This document shows positions 6,789 through 14,298 of a stretch of DNA of 18,856 bases, piece after piece. Position numbers and translations under genes: made by a program. A model generated the notes under the pieces. That model was not told the DNA's origin. It saw only the letters and a program-made list of their open reading frames with translations, and ran no database searches. Source of the DNA: Lachnospiraceae bacterium (GTDB lineage: Bacteria; Bacillota; Clostridia; Lachnospirales; Lachnospiraceae); the NCBI GenBank assembly GCA_900752065.1, contig CAADTT010000134.1, positions 1 through 18,856 of the forward strand, in the 5' to 3' direction. Position 1 is the stretch's first letter; each line of letters begins with the position of its first letter.

Positions 6789-7331
6789 ATGAATATTTTA
6801 ATGGCTCTTTTGATCGGTCTTGCCGTCAATCTGGATAACCTGCTCATCGGAATCAATCTGGGCATCCGGCGTCAGAGACTTACCCTCTGGCAGAATCTTC
6901 TGATCGGAAGCACCACCGGTCTGTGTGCCTTCGGCTCCGCCTGCGCCGCCAGGCTGATCTCCGGAAACTTTCTGGTCTACACCAACCTGATCGGCGCCGC
7001 GATCATGATCTTTTTCGGCATCTTCTGCCTGTACCAGGGACTTACCGACAAAGAGGAAGCTCCTGACATCAGCGCTGCTCCCCGCTTTTTTGATGTACTG
7101 GTGTTAGGATTTGTGCTTGCTGTCAACTGCATTCCGCCCTCCTTCGGTGCCGGAGTCATGAAGCTCTCCCCCTTCTGGGTCGGCTTCTTCTCCATGCTTT
7201 TCTCCTGTCTCAGCATCCACGTCAGCGTACTGCTGGGGCAGCGGTTTCTTCGCTGTAAGTTCTTTTCTATTCTCACACCTTTGTCGGCAGCGCTGCTGGT
7301 TCTGATCGGCGTTTTGGAGCTGCTGGTTTAA
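6789..7331 (+). CDS. MntP/YtaF-like membrane protein, putative metal efflux
   Basis: A 180-residue, almost wholly hydrophobic protein with about six membrane segments. Each half begins with a similar pattern: ALLIGLAVNLDNLLIGINLG near residue 5 and GFVLAVNCIPPSFGAGV near residue 110. The Asp in the first resembles the intramembrane acidic residue of the MntP manganese exporters and of the sporulation membrane protein YtaF, and the short loop with RRQR follows the first helix as in YtaF. It is a little shorter than YtaF, which is about 210 residues. Whether it moves manganese or acts in sporulation is not decided by the sequence; the divergent heavy-metal exporter favours a metal role. A GAGGTGAT ribosome binding site lies right before the ATG. 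Confidence 0.7.
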   Translation: MNILMALLIGLAVNLDNLLIGINLGIRRQRLTLWQNLLIGSTTGLCAFGSACAARLISGNFLVYTNLIGAAIMIFFGIFCLYQGLTDKEEAPDISAAPRFFDVLVLGFVLAVNCIPPSFGAGVMKLSPFWVGFFSMLFSCLSIHVSVLLGQRFLRCKFFSILTPLSAALLVLIGVLELLV

Positions 7332-7344
7332 CATCCGGCATTGT

Positions 7345-7373
7345 GCTGCACCGAAGTACGCCTTCGGTGTAGC
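7345..7373 (+). terminator. hairpin after MntP/YtaF-like gene
   Basis: A 12-bp stem with one G-T pair (7345-7356 with 7362-7373) around a 5-nt loop, 14 bases after the stop codon. The following bases, GCCCTTTCC, are poor in T, so as a terminator it is weak alone, but a stronger bidirectional one follows. Confidence 0.5.
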
Positions 7374-7397
7374 GCCCTTTCCCGCATACTCAGGTAT

Positions 7398-7451
7398 AAA
7401 AAAACAGATACCTGTCCGCCGTTCCCGCAAACAGATATCTGCCGTTTTTTT
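7398..7451. terminator. bidirectional intrinsic terminator
   Basis: An 11-bp stem CAGATACCTGT/ACAGATATCTG (7405-7415, 7431-7441; one wobble pair) with seven A residues on its left (7398-7404) and seven T residues shortly after its right arm (7445-7451). It separates the convergent MntP/YtaF-like and glucokinase genes and can end transcription from both. Confidence 0.8.
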
Positions 7452-7486
7452 ACTTTCAAAAAATATTTAACTTTACAAACTATATC

Positions 7487-8422
7487 TTACTCCAGCACCA
7501 TCCTCGCTGCCCCAAAGATTCCTGCGTCGTTTCCAAGCTTTGCGAGGGCAAATTCCGTTTCTCTGCACGGAACCAGCACATGCTCCACAAAATGCTTCTT
7601 CACCAGATCCAGAATCACCGTTCCCGCCTTGGAAACGCCGCCGCCGATTACGAAAACCTGCGGATCTACCACGCCTGCGATGGATGCCAGGGCGGTTCCC
7701 AGATATTTTCCAAATTCCTCAGCCACCTCACATGCCAGGGCATCCCCCGCCTTCACCGCGTCAAAGACGGTCTTTGCAGAAACCTCGCCCTCTCTCAACA
7801 CGGAAGGTGCATCACTTCCGCTAAGCTTTTTATTCGCCAGATAGACGATTCCTGTAGCGGAGGCTACCTGCTCCAGACATCCTGTATTTCCGCAGTTGCA
7901 CGGCTTGTCTACCTCTGCGGCTACCGGTATATGTCCGATCTCTCCGCCTGCGCCGTGGCTTCCTGTCAGGATCTTCTCGCCCAGAATGATACCGCCGCCG
8001 ACACCTGTTCCCAGCGTGACCATGACCACATTTTTGTAGCCTTCGCCGCCGCCTTTCCACATCTCGCCGAGAGCTGCCACGTTCGCATCATTTCCTACCT
8101 TTGTGGTGATTCCCAAAAGCTTTGTCAGTTCAGCCGCCAGTTCCACGCGTCCCCAGTGAAGATTTACTGCGGTGGGCACGACGCCCTCCTCATCGACGGG
8201 TCCCGGCACGCCCACGCCTACGCCTGCGATTTCCTCTTTCTCCAAGTTCTTTTCTGCGATTTTCCCTTCGATCGCCGCTGCCACGTCCGGTATAATATTC
8301 TTTCCATTGTCCTCCGTGCGGGTCCTGATCTCCCATTTATCAAGGACATTGCCCTCCACATCAAACAGACCGCATTTTACTGTCGTTCCACCGATATCAA
8401 TTCCAAAACAATATTTTTTCAT
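7487..8422 (-). CDS. glcK: ROK family glucokinase
   Basis: A 311-residue cytosolic sugar kinase that phosphorylates glucose with ATP to glucose-6-phosphate. The N-terminal phosphate motif is DIGGTTVK (9-16), the catalytic aspartate lies in GNDANVAALGE (110-120), and the second ATP motif is LGTGVGGG (137-144). The ROK zinc site is complete: H164 in GHIPV and CNCGNTGC (175-182). Length and motif spacing fit the glucokinase branch rather than the ROK repressors, as there is no N-terminal helix-turn-helix. Ribosome binding site GGAGGATAGGAG precedes the ATG. It lies 33 bp after hprK on the same strand and is probably co-transcribed, joining glucose phosphorylation to the HPr switch of carbon catabolite control. 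Confidence 0.93.
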   Translation of the reverse strand: MKKYCFGIDIGGTTVKCGLFDVEGNVLDKWEIRTRTEDNGKNIIPDVAAAIEGKIAEKNLEKEEIAGVGVGVPGPVDEEGVVPTAVNLHWGRVELAAELTKLLGITTKVGNDANVAALGEMWKGGGEGYKNVVMVTLGTGVGGGIILGEKILTGSHGAGGEIGHIPVAAEVDKPCNCGNTGCLEQVASATGIVYLANKKLSGSDAPSVLREGEVSAKTVFDAVKAGDALACEVAEEFGKYLGTALASIAGVVDPQVFVIGGGVSKAGTVILDLVKKHFVEHVLVPCRETEFALAKLGNDAGIFGAARMVLE

Positions 8423-8455
8423 TCTGCTCCTATCCTCCTGCTTTCGTTCCGTTCC

Positions 8456-9391
8456 TTAATTCTTCCTGCCTCTTGCGAGAGATTCCTGCACACGTTTATA
8501 CAGCTCCTGTGCCGCATTGTATCCCATCTTTTTCTGTCTGTGGTTGACTGCGGCAGACTCCACGATCACTGCCAGGTTCCGTCCCGGACGGATCGGAAGG
8601 GAATGGCATACGATCTTGTTTCCGAGGATTTCCGTGTATTCTTCTTCCAGCCCCAGACGGTCATACTCCTTATCCTTATTCCACTCCTCCAGTTTGATCA
8701 CCAAATCAATGTTCTGCGTATTCTTCACGCTCTCCACGCCGAACAGAGTCTTCACATCAATGATCCCGATGCCACGCAATTCGATGAAATGTCTGGTGAT
8801 ATCCGGTGCCGTTCCCACCAGCGTTACATCGCTGACCTTCCGGATCTCTACCACATCATCCGTAACCAGACGATGTCCCCGCTTGATCAGCTCCAGCGCC
8901 GCCTCACTCTTTCCGATTCCGCTCTCGCCCATGAGCAAAACTCCTTCGCCATACACATCCACCAGAACGCCATGAATGGAAATGCACGGCGCCAGCTCCA
9001 CGTTCAGCCAGCGGATGATCTCCGCCATGAAAGCTGAAGTAGTCTGGTAGGTGTACAGGATGGGAACCTGATACTTCCGCGCTAAGTTCAGCATATCCTC
9101 GTCCGGCATGTTATGGGTGGTATAGATAATACAGGGAACGCCCGTGGTCAGGAATTTCTCATAGGCAGGAACCCTCTCTTCCCTGGACAGATGTTCCAGA
9201 TACGAATACTCTACATTCCCCACAATCTGCACCCGCTGGGATTCAAAGTTTTCGAAATATCCCAGAGTGAGCTGCAGAGCCGGGCGGTTGATATCCGGCG
9301 TATTGATACGGATATCCGACATATCAATGTCAGGCGTCAGATTTTCCAGCTTCAGATGCTCTACCGCCTTTGTCAAAGCTACACTACTCAT
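8456..9391 (-). CDS. hprK: HPr kinase/phosphorylase
   Basis: A 311-residue bifunctional enzyme that phosphorylates and dephosphorylates Ser-46 of the phosphocarrier HPr in the cytosol, and so sets carbon catabolite repression through CcpA in Gram-positive bacteria. The N-terminal domain spans roughly 1-130; the C-terminal kinase domain carries H140, the Walker A loop GESGIGKS (155-162), the DD pair 178-179, and the family signature LRGIGIIDVKTLFGVE (205-220). Length is standard. AAGGAG lies eight bases before the ATG. An extended -10 promoter inside an inverted repeat (9424-9450) lies directly upstream, so the gene need not depend on uvrC transcription. The glucokinase gene follows. Confidence 0.96.
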   Translation of the reverse strand: MSSVALTKAVEHLKLENLTPDIDMSDIRINTPDINRPALQLTLGYFENFESQRVQIVGNVEYSYLEHLSREERVPAYEKFLTTGVPCIIYTTHNMPDEDMLNLARKYQVPILYTYQTTSAFMAEIIRWLNVELAPCISIHGVLVDVYGEGVLLMGESGIGKSEAALELIKRGHRLVTDDVVEIRKVSDVTLVGTAPDITRHFIELRGIGIIDVKTLFGVESVKNTQNIDLVIKLEEWNKDKEYDRLGLEEEYTEILGNKIVCHSLPIRPGRNLAVIVESAAVNHRQKKMGYNAAQELYKRVQESLARGRKN

Positions 9392-9423
9392 ATGTTTTCT
9401 CCTTTACTTTTATAGATGGTTTT

Positions 9424-9450
9424 ATTGTACCACATTTTTCCGCGGTACAA
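9424..9450 (-). promoter_or_regulatory. hprK promoter inside a 7-bp inverted repeat
   Basis: On the minus strand TTGTAC (9445-9450) and an extended -10 TGGTACAAT (hexamer 9424-9429) are 15 bp apart. The same bases form a perfect inverted repeat TTGTACC-N12-GGTACAA (9425-9431, 9444-9450) that covers both boxes, as an operator would. The spacer is shorter than ideal, but the extended -10 may compensate. Confidence 0.45.
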
Positions 9451-9483
9451 CCAGAAAATGTAAACTCTTATAGCTGAAAAAAT

Positions 9484-9647
9484 ATAACCGTTCAGCCGCG
9501 CCTATTCGCAATCTCGCACTTCATGCTCCAAAGCTTGCTCGCGCAAGCGGATTGCTCATTATCGGGTGCTCAGTCCATGCCTGATACTATGTGCTCATTC
9601 ATGCAAGCATGATTCGCCCATAATATCAGGCATGGCTGAACTGTTAC
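9484..9647 (-). mobile_element. MITE-like palindromic element 3, 164 bp
   Basis: The right end GCATGGCTGAACTGTTAC (9630-9647) is identical over 18 bases to that of element 1. The left end ATAACCGTTCAG (9484-9495) matches the 12-bp repeat with two changes. The core holds a 17-bp stem with one mismatch (9575-9591 with 9619-9635; the mismatch is a G-U pair in the minus-strand RNA) and a nested pair of 6-bp stems, GCAATC/GATTGC (9508-9513, 9550-9555) around GCTTGC/GCAAGC (9533-9538, 9543-9548). The flanks are A-rich (GAAAAAAT at 9476-9483; GGAAAAAT one base off at 9649-9656), so a target duplication is likely but not clean. The uvrC stop codon lies inside the right end. Confidence 0.6.
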
Positions 9648-11500
9648 CGGAAAAATTCATACACCTTTCTGGCGCTGGCCTCATTCATGGAGGGCGCTTT
9701 CGCCAGCTCCTCCACGCTGGCTTCCTTGATGGCCTCAAGGGACTGGAAAGTACGCATCAGGGATTTTCTTCTCGCCGGACCGATCCCCTCGATGTCATCC
9801 AGGATCGAATGCACCTGCTCCTTGCTGCGCAGGGAGCGGTGGTACTCGATGGCAAACCTGTGTGCCTCATCCTGGATCCTGGTGATCAGCCGGAAGCCCT
9901 CGGAGGATTTATCAATAGGAATCTCTTCATTCTGAAAATACAGTCCCCTCGTCCTGTGGTTGTCATCCTTTACCATGCCACAGACAGGAATGTCCAGATG
10001 CAGCCGCTCAAGCACCTGCAGAGCAATATTTACCTGCCCCTTCCCGCCGTCCATCATAATCAGATCCGGAAAGACACTGAAGCTGCCGAATTTATCTGCC
10101 ACCTGCTTTTCCATCAGCTCCTTCTGCTCCTCGATTCCATGCTCAAACCGCCTTGTCAGCACCTCATTCATGCTGGCATAATCATCCGGCCCTTTCACCG
10201 AGCGGATCTTAAACTTCCGGTAATCGCTGCGCTTCGGCTTTCCTCTCTCATAGACGATCATGGAGCCCACCGACTCGAAACCGCTGATATTTGAGATATC
10301 ATAGGCCTCCACCCGCACTACATCCGCAAGTCCCAGAAGTCCCGCAATCTCTTTCATAGCGCCAATGGTGCGCCCTTCCTCCCGCTTGATCCTGTCCTTA
10401 TCCTGGTTCAGCACGATCTCAGCATTTCTCGCCGCCAGCTCCACCAGCTTTTCCTTCGTTCCCTTCTTCGGCACACGAAGATAGACCCTGCCGCCCCGCT
10501 TGCCGCCCAGCCATTCCTCGATGACTGTCCGGTCCTCGATTTCCTCCGGCAGCATGATCTCTCTGGGAATGAAAGGTGTTCCCGTATAAAACTGCTTGAT
10601 AAAGCTGGAAAGGATCGCATCTGCCGTATCATGGGGAGCCACGCGCAAAAAGAAGTGATCCCTTCCAATCATCCGCCCGCCCCGGATAAAGAACATCTGC
10701 ACCACGGCGTCCGTCTCCTGAACCGCCAGCGCCAGCACATCCTTGTCCTCCCCGTCGCTGCTGGTGATCTTCTGTTTCTGCGCCACCTGTTTGACGCTCT
10801 TTAAAAGCTCTCTCTGTTCAATCGCCGCCTCAAAGTCCATCTGCTCCGCCGCCTCATTCATCCGCTTCTCCAGCATCTTGATCACCGGGCCATAATTTCC
10901 GTTCAGAAAGCTCATGGCTTCTTCCACCGATCTCCGGTATTCCTCCCTGCTGATATAGCCCTGGCAGGGTGCAAGGCACTGCTTGATATGATAATTCAGG
11001 CAGGGTCTTTCCTTCCCGATATCCTTCGGCAGCTTCCGGCTGCAGGTACGGATCTTATAGATTTTATGAATCAGGTCGATGGTGTCCTTCACCGCCCCTG
11101 CGCTGGTGTACGGCCCATAATATTTGTTTTTATCCTTTTTCATGGTGTGGGAAAACAGCACTCTCGGATAGTCCTCCGACACCGTCACCTTGATAAAGGG
11201 ATATGCCTTGTCATCCTTCAGCATGGTGTTGTACTTTGGCCTGTGTTCTTTGATCAGGTTGCACTCCAGCACCAGCGCCTCCAGTTCCGAATCCGTCACA
11301 ATATACTCAAACCGGGCGATCCTCGTGACCATCTGCTCGATCTTCACGCCCTTGTTCCGGCTGCTCTGGAAATACTGCCGTACACGGTTTTTCAGGCTGA
11401 CCGCCTTCCCCACGTAGATGATCGCATCCTTCTCGTCATGCATAATATAGACTCCCGGTTTTCCGGGAAGTTTCTTTAATTCTTCCTGTATGTCAAACAT
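9644..11500 (-). CDS. uvrC: excinuclease ABC subunit C
   Basis: A 618-residue nuclease subunit of the UvrABC nucleotide excision repair complex, making both cuts around bulky DNA lesions. Domains in order: GIY-YIG nuclease (GVYIM at 16-20, IIYVGKA at 27-33, with R39), four cysteines C153, C167, C175, C179 fitting the reported iron-sulfur site, UVR motif near 200-235 for UvrB contact, the RNase H-like second nuclease with AYDISN and MMDGGKGQV, and C-terminal helix-hairpin-helix (IEGIGPARRKSLM). An in-frame GTG lies three codons upstream at 11509 but is part of the GAGGTGA ribosome binding site, so ATG 11500 is preferred. The stop codon TAA is contributed by the end of palindromic element 3. 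A terminator-like hairpin abuts its ribosome binding site upstream. Confidence 0.95.
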   Translation of the reverse strand: MFDIQEELKKLPGKPGVYIMHDEKDAIIYVGKAVSLKNRVRQYFQSSRNKGVKIEQMVTRIARFEYIVTDSELEALVLECNLIKEHRPKYNTMLKDDKAYPFIKVTVSEDYPRVLFSHTMKKDKNKYYGPYTSAGAVKDTIDLIHKIYKIRTCSRKLPKDIGKERPCLNYHIKQCLAPCQGYISREEYRRSVEEAMSFLNGNYGPVIKMLEKRMNEAAEQMDFEAAIEQRELLKSVKQVAQKQKITSSDGEDKDVLALAVQETDAVVQMFFIRGGRMIGRDHFFLRVAPHDTADAILSSFIKQFYTGTPFIPREIMLPEEIEDRTVIEEWLGGKRGGRVYLRVPKKGTKEKLVELAARNAEIVLNQDKDRIKREEGRTIGAMKEIAGLLGLADVVRVEAYDISNISGFESVGSMIVYERGKPKRSDYRKFKIRSVKGPDDYASMNEVLTRRFEHGIEEQKELMEKQVADKFGSFSVFPDLIMMDGGKGQVNIALQVLERLHLDIPVCGMVKDDNHRTRGLYFQNEEIPIDKSSEGFRLITRIQDEAHRFAIEYHRSLRSKEQVHSILDDIEGIGPARRKSLMRTFQSLEAIKEASVEELAKAPSMNEASARKVYEFFR

Positions 11501-11505
11501 TTTTG

Positions 11506-11512
11506 TCACCTC
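11506..11512 (-). promoter_or_regulatory. ribosome binding site deciding the uvrC start
   Basis: GAGGTGA on the minus strand, five bases before ATG 11500. It contains the alternative GTG codon at 11509, which cannot easily serve as start and binding site at once. Confidence 0.7.
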
Positions 11513-11515
11513 AAA

Positions 11516-11556
11516 AAATCGGCTATACTTTCTTCAAGTATAACCGATTTGCTTTT
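11516..11556. terminator. bidirectional terminator or attenuator before uvrC
   Basis: A 15-bp stem with one wobble pair (11516-11530 with 11536-11550) around the loop TCTTC. On the plus strand it is followed by GC and a T6 run. On the minus strand it runs straight into TTTTTT and then the GAGGTGA ribosome binding site of uvrC. It follows the HD-domain gene, whose stop is at 11597, so it could end that transcript or control readthrough into uvrC. Confidence 0.72.
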
Positions 11557-11596
11557 TTATCACAATCTGTTTTCCAAAGCTTATTTTGATTTCCGC

Positions 11597-12166
11597 CTAA
11601 GCGCCGGCATACGCATTCTGCGAAACCGCCAGCGGCAAAAACTTCTCCCGCAGCTCCCCGTAGGGGTTCCTGCTGAACACCTCGTAGGTAGAGCACCATT
11701 TATCCACCAGACACACCAGCACCGCCTCCCGGCATTTCGGCGGAAACGGCGTCAGTGGAAACATATGCTTTCCGATGATATCCTTCTCTCTCTCAGAAAG
11801 CTGAAAATCCCGGTTCGCATTCCGCAGCGCCCGCCCCGGATGGGTAAAGCCGTGCAGCCTGTGAGACTTATCCTTCTCATGCCAGTCATACAGAAAATAG
11901 TCGTGCAGCAGCGCTCCCCGCAGAAGCTCTCTCCTGTTATAAACGATCCCCAGCTTCTCCGCCAGACGGACACTGAAATAGGAAACTGCGATGCAGTGGA
12001 GCAGCGTGCTCGTATTTCCATGCTGAGTAAAATTGTTCATTTTGAAAAGCGAAGACTGTGCCGCCATCATAAGCAGCAGCGCTGCAAATTTCTTTTCGAA
12101 AGCTCTCCTGTCCGCTTCCCGTTCCTCCGGCGTTCGGAAAAATTTTCTATATAAAATAAAAACCAC
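11597..12166 (-). CDS. HD domain phosphohydrolase-like protein
   Basis: A protein of about 189 residues with an HD-type metal-dependent phosphohydrolase core: QHGNTSTLLHCIAVSYFS supplies the first His, GALLHDYFLYDWH the HD pair, and a later LHGFTHPGRALRNA and GKHMFPL the remaining His positions. Substrate unknown; members act on nucleotides or nucleotide second messengers. The frame is open from a TTG at 12223, but a good promoter (12203-12231) lies within that stretch and no ribosome binding site precedes the TTG. GTG at 12166 is my choice, with weak support from an AGGG upstream; the adjacent TTG 12169 or the ATG at 12073 are alternatives. It lies downstream of ftsH with its own promoter and ahead of a terminator hairpin. 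Confidence 0.75.
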   Translation of the reverse strand: MVFILYRKFFRTPEEREADRRAFEKKFAALLLMMAAQSSLFKMNNFTQHGNTSTLLHCIAVSYFSVRLAEKLGIVYNRRELLRGALLHDYFLYDWHEKDKSHRLHGFTHPGRALRNANRDFQLSEREKDIIGKHMFPLTPFPPKCREAVLVCLVDKWCSTYEVFSRNPYGELREKFLPLAVSQNAYAGA

Positions 12167-12202
12167 CAACTTTCTGAAACCCTGATTACTATACTCGTGT
12201 TT

Positions 12203-12231
12203 AGTATAGATGCCGGATTGCAAAAAATCAA
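12203..12231 (-). promoter_or_regulatory. promoter of HD-domain gene with operator-like palindrome
   Basis: Minus-strand TTGATT (12226-12231) and TATACT (12203-12208) are exactly 17 bp apart. The -10 box is one arm of a perfect 7-bp inverted repeat CTATACT/AGTATAG (12189-12195, 12203-12209) with a 7-base spacer, so a regulator bound there would cover the -10 and the start site. Confidence 0.6.
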
Positions 12232-12256
12232 TGGTTTTTCTATTTCTTAATAAATT

Positions 12257-14176
12257 TTAAGCTTTCTCCAGGCTGACCGGCTGCCCTGTCATCCCCTCTG
12301 CCTCATGAAAGATTCTCATAAACTCTTTTCCTGTGATTGTCTCCTTCTCGATCAGGAAGGCCGCAATCTTATCCATCGTCTCCCGATGCTCCATCAGAAG
12401 CTTCTTCGCCTTTTCATAGGACTCTTTGATGACCTTCATCACTTCCTGGTCGATCTCTGCCTCCGTCACCTCACTGCAGTTTAAGACGAGACGGTTATCC
12501 AGATATTCATTTGCCTGGCTCTCCAGCCCCACCATGCCGAATTTCTCGGACATGCCAAACCTTGTGATCATGGCTCTGGCGATCCTCGTCGCCTGCTCGA
12601 TATCATTCGCTGCGCCTGTGGTCACGGAATCAAACATGATCTCTTCTGCGGCACGTCCCGCCGTAAAGGTCACCAGCTCTGCCCGAAGCTCCGCCTCGGT
12701 CTTCAGGTTCTTTTCCTCCTCCGGCACATTCAGCACATAGCCCAGCGCTCCCATGGTGCGGGGTACGATCGTGATCTTCTGTACCGGCTCCGCATCCTTC
12801 TGAAGTGCGCTCACCAGTGCATGACCCACCTCATGATAGGAAACGATGCGGCGCTCTTCGGCGCTGAGAATCTTATTCTTCTTCTCCTTACCCACAAGAA
12901 CCAACTCCACGGCTTCATACAGATCCTTCTGGGATACCAGCCGTCTTCCCTGCTTCACCGCAAGGATCGCTGCCTCATTTACCATATTCGCCAGGTCTGA
13001 TCCTACCGCTCCCGATGTAGCCAGGGCGATAGCATCCAGATCTACCGTTTCATCCAGCTTTACATTTTTACAGTGTACCTTCAGCGTGTCCACGCGCCCC
13101 TTCAAATCCGGCTTATCCACGATGATCCGCCTGTCAAAGCGTCCCGGACGCAGAAGCGCCGGATCAAGAACCTCCGGCCGGTTCGTCGCCGCCAGGATCA
13201 GCAGGCCGGAGCCGCTGTCAAAGCCGTCCATCTCAGCCAGAAGCTGATTTAAGGTCTGCTCACGCTCATCGTTTCCGCCTCCGTAACGGCTGTCACGGCT
13301 CTTTCCGATGGCATCGATCTCATCGATAAAAATAATACACGGGGAATTCTTCTTCGCCTCTTCAAAAAGCTCCCGGACACGGGAAGCGCCCACGCCCACG
13401 AACATCTCCACAAAGTCCGAGCCTGACAGCGAGAAGAAGGGCGCATGTGCCTCTCCCGCTACGGCCTTCGCCAGCAGTGTCTTTCCTGTTCCCGGAGGGC
13501 CTACCAGAAGCGCGCCCTTGGGGAGCTTTGCCCCGATCGACGCATAGCGTCCCGGGTTCTCCAGAAAGTCCACGACCTCCTGCAGAGATTCTTTTGCCTC
13601 ATCCTGCCCTGCCACATCTGCAAAGGTCACACCTGTCTCTTTCTGCGCATAGACGCGGGCTTTGTTCTTTCCAACGCCCATCACGCCGCCGCCCTTTGAC
13701 ATCTTCCGCATGAAAAACCACAGCAGCACCCATACGAGAATCAGGGGCACCATAGTTGCCAGCAGATTATACAGGATCATGCTGGTGGTATCCGGAACCT
13801 TATATTCACACTCAACGCCTGCATCCAGCAGCTTCTGCGTAAGCTGGTCATCGTCCATCCGTCCCGTCGTGTAGCTGACCTCCAGTCCCGGAAACGGCTG
13901 CTTCTTCGGTATCACGGTGATCTCATTGTTTGATACGGTGACCTTCGCCACCTCGCCGTCTGTCACCATATCCATAAACTGATTGTATGTGATCTTCTTT
14001 TCGGTAGAATCCCTCAGCATGGTATTAAAAAGGTTGATCACCACCAGCGTAATGAGAGATACGATCAGAAAAATAACGATATTCTGTCCATTTTTTGGTG
14101 TTTTGCCATTTCTGGGATCATTTGGCGGTCCTCCCTGGGGGCCATTCCCATTTCCCGGCATCTGATTATTGTCCAT
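12257..14176 (-). CDS. ftsH: ATP-dependent zinc metalloprotease FtsH
   Basis: A 639-residue membrane-anchored AAA+ protease that unfolds and degrades misfolded membrane proteins and short-lived regulators, working as a hexamer. A Gly/Asn/Pro-rich N-terminal tail (1-30) precedes a first membrane segment (about 33-50), an extracytoplasmic domain, a second segment (about 136-156), then the AAA module with Walker A GPPGTGKT (226-233), Walker B IIFIDEIDAIG (281-291), the second region of homology with RPGRFDRR (343-350), and the protease domain with zinc motif HEVGH (448-452) and D525 as the third ligand. Complete and of normal length. An AGGAGG site precedes the ATG, and two tandem promoters lie upstream. 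No clear terminator is seen before the HD-domain gene. Confidence 0.97.
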   Translation of the reverse strand: MDNNQMPGNGNGPQGGPPNDPRNGKTPKNGQNIVIFLIVSLITLVVINLFNTMLRDSTEKKITYNQFMDMVTDGEVAKVTVSNNEITVIPKKQPFPGLEVSYTTGRMDDDQLTQKLLDAGVECEYKVPDTTSMILYNLLATMVPLILVWVLLWFFMRKMSKGGGVMGVGKNKARVYAQKETGVTFADVAGQDEAKESLQEVVDFLENPGRYASIGAKLPKGALLVGPPGTGKTLLAKAVAGEAHAPFFSLSGSDFVEMFVGVGASRVRELFEEAKKNSPCIIFIDEIDAIGKSRDSRYGGGNDEREQTLNQLLAEMDGFDSGSGLLILAATNRPEVLDPALLRPGRFDRRIIVDKPDLKGRVDTLKVHCKNVKLDETVDLDAIALATSGAVGSDLANMVNEAAILAVKQGRRLVSQKDLYEAVELVLVGKEKKNKILSAEERRIVSYHEVGHALVSALQKDAEPVQKITIVPRTMGALGYVLNVPEEEKNLKTEAELRAELVTFTAGRAAEEIMFDSVTTGAANDIEQATRIARAMITRFGMSEKFGMVGLESQANEYLDNRLVLNCSEVTEAEIDQEVMKVIKESYEKAKKLLMEHRETMDKIAAFLIEKETITGKEFMRIFHEAEGMTGQPVSLEKA

Positions 14177-14204
14177 TTCTACCTCCTAGTTTTCATTGCT
14201 ATCT

Positions 14205-14233
14205 ATTATAAGGATACTTTCCTTAGAAATCAA
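14205..14233 (-). promoter_or_regulatory. proximal ftsH promoter
   Basis: Minus-strand TTGATT (14228-14233) and a perfect TATAAT (14205-14210) are separated by 17 bp, about 29 bp before the ftsH start codon. Confidence 0.65.
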
Positions 14234-14260
14234 TATGAAGTTTGTGAAAAAAACCTCACA

Positions 14261-14289
14261 ATTATAAAGGTTTTCTAAAATTCTGTCAA
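14261..14289 (-). promoter_or_regulatory. distal ftsH promoter, full sigma-A consensus
   Basis: Minus-strand TTGACA (14284-14289) and TATAAT (14261-14266) with a 17-bp spacer match the housekeeping consensus at every position. It lies 56 bp upstream of the proximal promoter. Confidence 0.8.
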
Positions 14290-14298
14290 AAAAAGAGT

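Noticed and set aside
7580..9037. Long open frame (485 codons) on the plus strand opposite the glucokinase and hprK genes
   Set aside because: It is antisense to two complete, well-recognised genes, has no family-like sequence or ribosome binding site, and fits an artefact of codon bias.
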